A stretch of 10,489 bases of DNA, from contig JAUVMD010000016.1 in the NCBI GenBank assembly GCA_030600405.1, forward strand, positions 1 through 10,489, in the 5' to 3' direction. Below the pieces are notes generated by a model. The model worked only from the letters and a program-made list of their open reading frames with translations. It made no database searches and was not told where the DNA came from. This document shows, one piece after another, positions 5,679-10,489 of this stretch. Numbering within the stretch: position 1 is the first letter of the stretch; the number at the start of each line of letters is the position of its first letter. The position numbers were made by a program, and so were the translations under genes. This DNA comes from Nitrospirota bacterium (GTDB lineage: Bacteria > Nitrospinota > Nitrospinia > Nitrospinales > Nitrospinaceae).

Positions 5679-5766
5679 AACTGTTCACTGGATTCTCAAT
5701 ATATCACAGGGGAAAGCGAAAACAACTGTTATTCAAACGGGAACCCGGCCCTAAATACCAACTGTT
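5679..5766 (+). repeat. Three AACTGTT direct repeats in a divergent intergenic region
   Basis: The heptamer AACTGTT occurs at 5679-5685, 5724-5730 and 5760-5766, with start-to-start distances of 45 and 36 nt. The last two share an eighth base (CAACTGTT). All lie in the 165-nt gap between the minus-strand CsgG/LpoB-like gene and the plus-strand EMO-like gene. They flank and overlap the candidate minus-strand promoter. They could be binding sites for a shared regulator; chance is not excluded. Confidence 0.3.
5698..5725 (-). promoter_or_regulatory. Candidate promoter for the CsgG/LpoB-like gene
   Basis: On the minus strand TTGTTT (5725-5720) is followed after 16 nt by TATATT (5703-5698), about 55 nt upstream of the GTG start. 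The -10 box is a good match, the -35 box a partial one. It would serve the CsgG/LpoB-like and HmuY-like genes and possibly the whole operon. Confidence 0.4.
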
Positions 5767-5807
5767 TTAGCAGGGACGAACCCCGCCTCCCCTAACCTCA
5801 AAAGCCT

Positions 5808-7940
5808 ATGAATTCCCTCTGGTTCGCCTATTCCTCCCAGGTTATTAATAATTTGGGTAAGAAATTTTTCTGGGGAAGAATTCCCGAGGACTGGATGGCT
5901 TGGGTTTGGGGTGCGTTGTTCGCTTCGCTGGTTTTCTTTCTGGTAGCTCTTTGGCCTAAAGGCAGAGTTTTGGGGTTGGCGGAATCTGAGAACAGGTGGG
6001 ACCACTTGGGGCAACGGTTCCGGAACACTCTATGGATTGCGTTCGGCCAATCCAAAATGTTCAAGGACGGTCCGGCGGGGTGGATGCACGCCCTCATCTT
6101 CTGGGGATTTCTGGTTCTATTATTCCGTGCTCTCCAGTTTTTCCTGTTTGGTTTGTTTCCGGGGATGGGTCTTCTCTTCCTTCATTATGAAACAAGCTTA
6201 TTAGGTCACGCCTATATTCTAATTAAAGATGTCTTCGTGTTGCTGGTGACTCTGGCCTGTCTCTACGCGTTATATAGAAGGCTGATAACGAAGCCGAAAC
6301 GCCTCAACCTCTCCGGCGAGGGGATTTTCATTCTGGTGCTCATCCTCTTCATCATGCTGTCGGATATTCTTTTTGAAGGTGCGCTGGCTTCGTTGGATGC
6401 ACACAATGCGGATTTGTCCTTGCGACCTTCCTGTCTTCTCGGTGAGTTTTATCCCTCAGGTATTGTCTTAATGAATCCTTCCGCTCCCGAAGGCAATGCC
6501 TGTGCCTTTTTGGGAATGACCCTGGCGGATATGGGACTGAAAAATCTGGCTCAGGATAATTTAAGATTTGCATACCACACAGGATATTGGACGCACATTC
6601 TCAGTATTCTGGTGTTTCTGGTTATCCTGCCGCGATCGAAACACTTCCATATTATTACGTCCATCCCCAACGTGTTTCTGGGTAACGTTACCCAAACCGG
6701 CAATCAGTTGCACCGGCTCGACTTTGAGGATGAGAGCAGGGAGACCTTCGGGGTGACGCGCATCGAGGAGTTTTCCTGGAAGAAGCTACTCGATCTCCAC
6801 ACCTGCACCGAGTGCGGGCGGTGCGACGTGTTCTGCCCGGCGCTCAATTCGGACAAGCCGCTATCGCCGAAACAGTTCACTATCGACCTGCGTGATCATC
6901 TCAATGCGCAAACTCCGACACTTCTTAATAAGGAAGCAAATGAATCTCCCGCTCTAATGGGGACGGCGATTCAGGACGCCACTGTCTGGGCCTGCACCAC
7001 CTGCGGTGCGTGCGAAGAGGAATGCCCGGTGATGATCGAATACGTCAACAAGATGATCGACTTGCGCCGTGGCTTGGTACTGACGGAAGATCGCTATCCA
7101 AAGGAACTTGGCGAGGCGTTTAAATCGTTGGAGACCCACAGCAATCCGTGGGGGTTTCCAGGCACACAGCGCGAGGCCTGGGCGCAGGAGTTGGATGTCA
7201 AACAGTGGGATAAAAATAATCCGACCGAGTACCTGTACTTCGTGGGATGCAACGGTTCGTTCGACAACCGCGGTAAAAAGGTTTCGGAGTCGGTGGTGCG
7301 GGCTCTGCAAAAAGCGGGGGTGGACTTCTCCATCCTCGGCAACCGTGAGGGGTGTACTGGCGACCCGGCCCGCCGCCTCGGCAACGAGTACCTGTTCGAC
7401 ATGTTGGCGACTAAGAACGCCGGGACGTTCAAGGAACAGGGGGTGATCAAGGTGGTCGTCCATTGCCCGCATTGTTTCAATTCGCTGAAGCATGAGTATC
7501 CCGAGTTTGGGGTGAAGCTGGAGGTCATCCACCATTCGGAATTGTTGGCGCGCTTAATAAAGGAGAACAAACTGCCCACTGGAAGCGCGACGGACGAAAT
7601 CGTTGTCGTCCACGACTCCTGTTATATGGGACGGCACAACAAAGTGTACGAGGCTCCGCGCGACATTTTGAAAGCCGTCACCTCCCCGGACGCTGTTAAA
7701 GAAGTCGAGACTTCGCGTGAGCGCGGCACCTGTTGTGGCGCGGGAGGTGGAGGATTCCTGATGGAAGAGACTGGCACGCGTATCAGCCACAACCGCGTCG
7801 ACGAACTCATGCAGGCTAATCCCGACACTATCGCCGTCTCCTGTCCCTACTGCGTGCTCATGCTCGAAGATGCCCTCAAAGCCAAAAACCTCGCCGACCG
7901 GGTGAAGGTGAAGGATATTTCTGAGCTTTTGAATCAATAA
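5808..7940 (+). CDS. EMO-type membrane oxidoreductase: NarI-like heme b domain + 2x[4Fe-4S] + two CCG domains
   Basis: This 710-residue protein probably moves electrons between a soluble flavoprotein and the quinone pool. Residues 1-290 form about five membrane helices (about 30-49, 92-117, 131-156, 171-193, 258-275) with histidines suited to heme b (H94, H257, H263, H279), as in NarI. A polar loop (about 195-255) contains C209 and C232. Two ferredoxin motifs follow: CTECGRCDVFCP (333-344) and CTTCGACEEECP (396-407). The C-terminal half has two HdrB/GlpC-type cysteine-rich modules: C481 with CPHC at 553-556, and C605 with CCG at 642-644 and CPYC at 679-682. This order and length match EtfAB:(methyl)menaquinone oxidoreductases (EMO) described in Geobacter and relatives, often tied to acyl-CoA oxidation. 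EtfAB genes are not in the window, so the partner is inferred; heterodisulfide-reductase-like is the broader label. The start is the first ATG after an in-frame TAA at 5793, with no good ribosome site. Confidence 0.88.
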   Translation: MNSLWFAYSSQVINNLGKKFFWGRIPEDWMAWVWGALFASLVFFLVALWPKGRVLGLAESENRWDHLGQRFRNTLWIAFGQSKMFKDGPAGWMHALIFWGFLVLLFRALQFFLFGLFPGMGLLFLHYETSLLGHAYILIKDVFVLLVTLACLYALYRRLITKPKRLNLSGEGIFILVLILFIMLSDILFEGALASLDAHNADLSLRPSCLLGEFYPSGIVLMNPSAPEGNACAFLGMTLADMGLKNLAQDNLRFAYHTGYWTHILSILVFLVILPRSKHFHIITSIPNVFLGNVTQTGNQLHRLDFEDESRETFGVTRIEEFSWKKLLDLHTCTECGRCDVFCPALNSDKPLSPKQFTIDLRDHLNAQTPTLLNKEANESPALMGTAIQDATVWACTTCGACEEECPVMIEYVNKMIDLRRGLVLTEDRYPKELGEAFKSLETHSNPWGFPGTQREAWAQELDVKQWDKNNPTEYLYFVGCNGSFDNRGKKVSESVVRALQKAGVDFSILGNREGCTGDPARRLGNEYLFDMLATKNAGTFKEQGVIKVVVHCPHCFNSLKHEYPEFGVKLEVIHHSELLARLIKENKLPTGSATDEIVVVHDSCYMGRHNKVYEAPRDILKAVTSPDAVKEVETSRERGTCCGAGGGGFLMEETGTRISHNRVDELMQANPDTIAVSCPYCVLMLEDALKAKNLADRVKVKDISELLNQ

Positions 7941-8013
7941 TGGGATGACCCGATATTTCACCAACTCCTTTTAAATCAATATCTTCGGACGAAATTCCTG
8001 CGCTTCAAAAAAA

Positions 8014-8033
8014 ACTGTAAGCGCGCACTGTAA
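8014..8033 (+). repeat. ACTGTAA tandem direct repeat
   Basis: ACTGTAA occurs at 8014-8020 and 8027-8033, separated by GCGCGC (13-nt period) and flanked by A tracts. It lies in the 216-nt gap between the EMO-like and KamA-like genes. A period near 1.25 helical turns is not typical of an operator, and the significance is unknown. The rest of this gap holds a run of eight G (8096-8103) and the palindrome at 8129-8142, but no gene I can support. Confidence 0.3.
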
Positions 8034-8128
8034 AAAACCGACCTCATCTGCAAGACATCCCCAATAAAAAGCCGTAGACTGAGGTTATAGGATTTGGGGG
8101 GGGTCTCCTGATTCAATGATATTTAATA

Positions 8129-8142
8129 CGGGTTGCAACCCG
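8129..8142 (+). promoter_or_regulatory. Perfect 14-bp palindrome before the KamA-like ribosome site
   Basis: CGGGTTGCAACCCG is a perfect palindrome, extended to about 20 bp with one mismatched pair (8126-8145). It ends 3 nt before the GGAGG ribosome site (8146-8150) of the KamA-like gene. As DNA it could be an operator for a dimeric repressor. As RNA it forms a 5-bp stem with a UGCA loop that could affect ribosome access. An AT-rich TGATATTTAAT stretch (8117-8127) directly upstream may be a -10 region, but no -35 is clear. Confidence 0.4.
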
Positions 8143-8156
8143 CATGGAGGTCAGTC

Positions 8157-9347
8157 ATGAATACCCCCCACGCCCCGCAGGAAAAAACAAAAGTCAAATA
8201 TTTCAACAAACTCGAACAAATTCCCGAACTCAATTCTAATGAGCGTCAAACGCTGGACAAGGTGGTCGATACCTTCGTTTTTCGTACCAACGATTATTAT
8301 CAATCGCTCATTAATTGGGACGATCCCAACGACCCGATCAAAGCTTTGATCGTTCCCGACGCCAAGGAGTTGAACGACGAAGGCCAACTCGATGCCTCCA
8401 ACGAACACGCCTACACCGTCGCCAAGGGCCTCGAGTACAAATACGACTCCACCGTGATCATGCTGGTCAACGAAACGTGTGGAGCCTATTGCCGCTTCTG
8501 TTTCCGCAAGCGGCTGTTCATGGACGATAACGACGAGGTGACGAAAGACATTTCAGAAGCGGTGGAATATATCAAGACACATCCCGAAATTAACAACGTC
8601 CTGCTCACCGGCGGCGACCCAATGATCATGTCCACCAGCAAGCTGGAGCCCATCGTCCGTCAAATTCGGGAGATCGATCACGTACGCATCATCCGCATCG
8701 GCACCAAGATGCCGGCGTTCAACCCTTTTCGTATCATCGACGATCCCTCTTTGCTGGAGATGATCGAGAAGTACACCACGCCGACCAAGAAAATATACGT
8801 TATCGCGCATTTCAACCATCCGGTGGAGCTTACCGATGCGGCCATCGAAAGCGTCAACCTTCTGCAGAAGGCGGGGGCGATTTTGGTCCATCAGACGCCT
8901 TTGATTAAAGGCGTCAACGACGACCCGCTGGTACTGAATGAGTTGTTGAATGAAATGTCGTACATTGGCGTGACGCCCTATTATGTATTCCAATGTCGGC
9001 CCACGGCGGGCAACCGAACCTTCTCGGTGCCGCTGGAACGGGCATTTGAAATTTTTGAGATGGCCCGCGTTAAATGTTCCGGCCTCGCCAAGCGCGCGCG
9101 TTTCGCCATGTCACACGAGTCGGGCAAAATCGAAGTGGTCGGGCTGACACCGGACCAGATTTTCTTCAAGTTCCACCGCGCCGCGCAGAACGGCAACAGC
9201 GGCAAGTTCATGGCCTTCAAACGAAACCCGGACGCTTACTGGTTCGATGACTATATCGGAGCGCAGGACACTAAAACCATCGACTTCCCGTTGTCGGCGT
9301 TGAACGTGCAGGAGTGGGTGGACTGGGGCCTCATGGACAAAAGTTGA
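8157..9347 (+). CDS. KamA-family radical SAM/PLP protein (lysine 2,3-aminomutase-like, altered substrate site)
   Basis: The 396-residue protein is a cytosolic radical SAM enzyme of the lysine 2,3-aminomutase (KamA) family, which uses a [4Fe-4S] cluster, S-adenosylmethionine and PLP. The cluster motif is C108-x3-C112-x2-C115 (CGAYCRFC), followed by LLTGGDP (149-155), HFNHPVE (218-224) and HQTPLIKGVND (245-255), all family hallmarks. The expected PLP lysine is K324 in SHESGKIEVVG, where classical enzymes have PGGGGK. By my own alignment from memory, the two aspartates that hold the lysine substrate in clostridial LAM (D293, D330) are replaced by R281 (QCRPTAGN) and A317, so lysine is probably not the substrate. 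EF-P modification (EpmB-like) or beta-lysine osmolyte synthesis is thus not supported; no beta-lysine acetyltransferase is adjacent. The start is ATG 8157, with GGAGG 6 nt upstream, rather than the TTG at 8133. It is likely monocistronic, with a strong hairpin following. Confidence 0.88.
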   Translation: MNTPHAPQEKTKVKYFNKLEQIPELNSNERQTLDKVVDTFVFRTNDYYQSLINWDDPNDPIKALIVPDAKELNDEGQLDASNEHAYTVAKGLEYKYDSTVIMLVNETCGAYCRFCFRKRLFMDDNDEVTKDISEAVEYIKTHPEINNVLLTGGDPMIMSTSKLEPIVRQIREIDHVRIIRIGTKMPAFNPFRIIDDPSLLEMIEKYTTPTKKIYVIAHFNHPVELTDAAIESVNLLQKAGAILVHQTPLIKGVNDDPLVLNELLNEMSYIGVTPYYVFQCRPTAGNRTFSVPLERAFEIFEMARVKCSGLAKRARFAMSHESGKIEVVGLTPDQIFFKFHRAAQNGNSGKFMAFKRNPDAYWFDDYIGAQDTKTIDFPLSALNVQEWVDWGLMDKS

Positions 9348-9373
9348 CCTCCCATGCCAAGCAAGGAGATGGA

Positions 9374-9402
9374 TTGATTTTCCACAGGCCTTTTGTGATA
9401 CT
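9374..9402 (+). promoter_or_regulatory. Candidate extended -10 promoter for the TMTC-like gene, inside the hairpin
   Basis: TTGATT (9374-9379) is followed after 17 nt by GATACT (9397-9402), preceded by TG one base upstream (TGT-GATACT, an extended -10). The -10 lies in the loop of the hairpin at 9377-9421. Start of transcription would fall near 9409, about 35 nt before the ATG at 9444. The match is moderate (4 of 6 for each box). Confidence 0.3.
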
Positions 9403-9421
9403 GAAAAGGCCTGTGGAAAAT
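9377..9421. terminator. Strong 18-bp perfect hairpin after the KamA-like gene
   Basis: ATTTTCCACAGGCCTTTT (9377-9394) is the exact reverse complement of 9404-9421, with a 9-nt loop (GTGATACTG). It begins 29 nt after the KamA-like stop codon and ends 22 nt before the TMTC-like ATG. As a terminator it has a CCACAGGCC core, but its U tract is mostly inside the stem (ATTTA follows). The perfect symmetry means it could act in either direction or be a transcript-end stabilising structure. Confidence 0.6.
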
Positions 9422-9443
9422 TTATCCTCCCACTCCATTCCGT

Positions 9444-10489
9444 ATGAATAAACTATTAAACCTTTCAATTCTCCAGATTTCCATTCTTCTGGTCCTTGCC
9501 AATGTATTGGTCTATGGCCAGGTGATTGATTTTGAATTTGTCAACTTTGATGATGCGTTCTATGTCGAGAACGTCCACGTCAAGAAGGGTTTGACCTGGG
9601 AAGGCCTCGTCTGGGCGTTTTCCCTCAAGTATAATTTTTCCCAGTTTTTGAACTGGATTTCCCACATGCTTGATGTCGAACTGTTCGGCCTCCACCCGGC
9701 GGGTCATCATGCCGTTAGCCTGCTCCTGCATGCAGTCAACACGGTTATTTTTTTCCTGTTCATGAACAACCTGACAGGGTCCCGGAACAAAAGTGCGGTT
9801 GCCGCGATTTTGTTTGCGATTCATCCTCTGCGTGTGGAGACGGTGGCTTGGGTGGCCGACCGCAAAGACCTCTTGGCTATGTTGTTCGCCCTGTTGTCTC
9901 TGGAGGCCTACCGCCGGTTTGCGCGCAACCCCAACATCCTGCGTTATGCACTCACCGCTTTATTCTTTCTGCTGGCGCTGATGTCGAAACCGGTGATGCT
10001 GGTTCTGCCGTTTGTGTTTCTGTTGATCGATTTCTGGCCTTTGAATCGATTGCAAAGCGAGCCGGATTCCATGGGCATAAATTGGCGCGCCATCCGTAAA
10101 TTAGTGATTGAAAAAATCCCTCTCTTCCTGATCCTCGGCTTGTTTGTCTTTATGGTTATCAAAGGATTCGAACTGCGCCAGATGGGAGATAAAACGTCGT
10201 CGCTTCCCCTGCACGTCCGGCTGGCGACGATGCCGGTACTCTATATGGAATATTTGTTCCATATACTCTGGCCGGCCCAACTTTCGGTTTTTTATCCCGC
10301 AGGCCGGGAGATGCCGCCGCTCTGGCAATGGGGCGGGTCCCTGTTGATTCTGCTGGGACTCACATACAGCGCACTCGCCCAGTGGAAACGGTACCCCTAC
10401 CTCGCAGTGGGCTGGCTGTGGTTCGCGGGATCGCTTCTGCCGATGGCCGGCCTGTTCCGGATCGGCGACCACGCCATGGCCGATCGCTA
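9444..10489 (+). CDS. TMTC-like/GT-C-type multi-spanning membrane protein, 3' end cut by window edge
   Basis: The frame is open from ATG 9444 to the window edge (348 codons plus two bases), so the C-terminus is missing. Several membrane helices are visible (about 7-29, 88-109, 114-127, 143-156, 167-200, 222-241, 262-283, 297-312, 319-337). Family motifs are FVNFDDAFYVENV (32-44) with the acidic pair D36-D37 in the first luminal/periplasmic loop, SHMLDVELFGLHPAGHHAVSLLLHA (73-97), AIHPLRVETVAWVADRKD (125-142), and GDHAMADR at the very end (341-348). This is the N-terminal membrane region typical of TMTC-like proteins, which often carry C-terminal TPR repeats and are related to GT-C glycosyltransferases such as protein O-mannosyltransferases. 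The TPR part would lie outside the window. A glycosyl transfer role is inferred from the family and the acceptor is unknown. No ribosome site is seen; an in-frame TGA at 9402 makes this the first possible ATG. Confidence 0.85.
   Translation, partial: MNKLLNLSILQISILLVLANVLVYGQVIDFEFVNFDDAFYVENVHVKKGLTWEGLVWAFSLKYNFSQFLNWISHMLDVELFGLHPAGHHAVSLLLHAVNTVIFFLFMNNLTGSRNKSAVAAILFAIHPLRVETVAWVADRKDLLAMLFALLSLEAYRRFARNPNILRYALTALFFLLALMSKPVMLVLPFVFLLIDFWPLNRLQSEPDSMGINWRAIRKLVIEKIPLFLILGLFVFMVIKGFELRQMGDKTSSLPLHVRLATMPVLYMEYLFHILWPAQLSVFYPAGREMPPLWQWGGSLLILLGLTYSALAQWKRYPYLAVGWLWFAGSLLPMAGLFRIGDHAMADR

Noticed and set aside
6954..7535. 193-codon minus-strand open frame
   Set aside because: It is antisense to the second ferredoxin motif and first CCG domain of the EMO-like gene.
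8000..8024. GCGCTT...AAGCGC hairpin as a terminator for the EMO-like gene
   Set aside because: The stem is only 6 bp with a 13-nt loop and no T tract on either strand; no clear terminator was found after this gene.
8041..8085. ACCTCA...TGAGGT inverted repeat
   Set aside because: It has six base pairs and a 33-nt loop and is easily expected by chance.
8133..8156. Upstream TTG start adding eight residues to the KamA-like protein
   Set aside because: The TTG lies inside the palindrome and has no ribosome site, whereas ATG 8157 has GGAGG at ideal spacing.

Overview
The window looks like chromosomal DNA from a Gram-negative, membrane-respiring bacterium. My best guess is the Nitrospinota (Nitrospina-like) or a neighbouring Nitrospirota/Desulfobacterota lineage. 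The basis is gene content: an HmuY-like protein, a DUF420 membrane protein, an EMO-type Fe-S/heme b oxidoreductase, a KamA-like radical SAM protein and a TMTC-like membrane protein. The taxon is an inference, because no rRNA or tRNA gene is present. No insertion sequence, CRISPR array, phage gene or tRNA was seen.

Layout. (1) 1-1420, minus strand: a histidine phosphatase (GTG start) followed after 22 nt by a ModF-like stand-alone ABC ATPase that runs off the left edge. (2) 1441-2062: three very small single-membrane-helix proteins. Two (34 and 51 aa) lie in tandem on the minus strand and end at a terminator hairpin. One (35 aa) is divergent on the plus strand. A 110-nt divergent regulatory region with two inverted repeats and a TTGACA box lies between them. 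(3) 2124-5642, minus strand: a five-gene string, in transcription order an exported CsgG/LpoB-like protein, a membrane-anchored HmuY-domain protein, then after a 209-nt gap an unknown soluble 191-aa protein, a 59-aa two-helix membrane protein and a DUF420 membrane protein, ending at a terminator hairpin. (4) 5808-7940, plus strand: a 710-aa fusion of a NarI-like heme b membrane domain, two [4Fe-4S] motifs and two CCG domains, resembling EtfAB:(mena)quinone oxidoreductases. (5) 8157-9347, plus: a KamA-family radical SAM/PLP protein whose lysine-recognition aspartates appear to be replaced. (6) A very strong 18-bp hairpin at 9377-9421, then the start of a TMTC-like multi-spanning membrane protein that runs off the right edge.

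How it fits together. DUF420 proteins (YozB/CtaM) are known to support heme-copper oxidase maturation, HmuY domains bind heme, and EMO-type proteins feed electrons from EtfAB into the quinone pool. The middle of the window therefore reads as a respiratory-chain/heme-handling neighbourhood. The tiny membrane proteins are plausible accessory subunits or assembly factors of a respiratory complex, but nothing in their sequences proves it. The flanking genes (ABC ATPase, phosphatase, KamA-like, TMTC-like) look unrelated to that theme.

All gaps between supported genes are shorter than 300 nt. The longest (7941-8156 and 3697-3905) contain short repeats and palindromes but no convincing gene.
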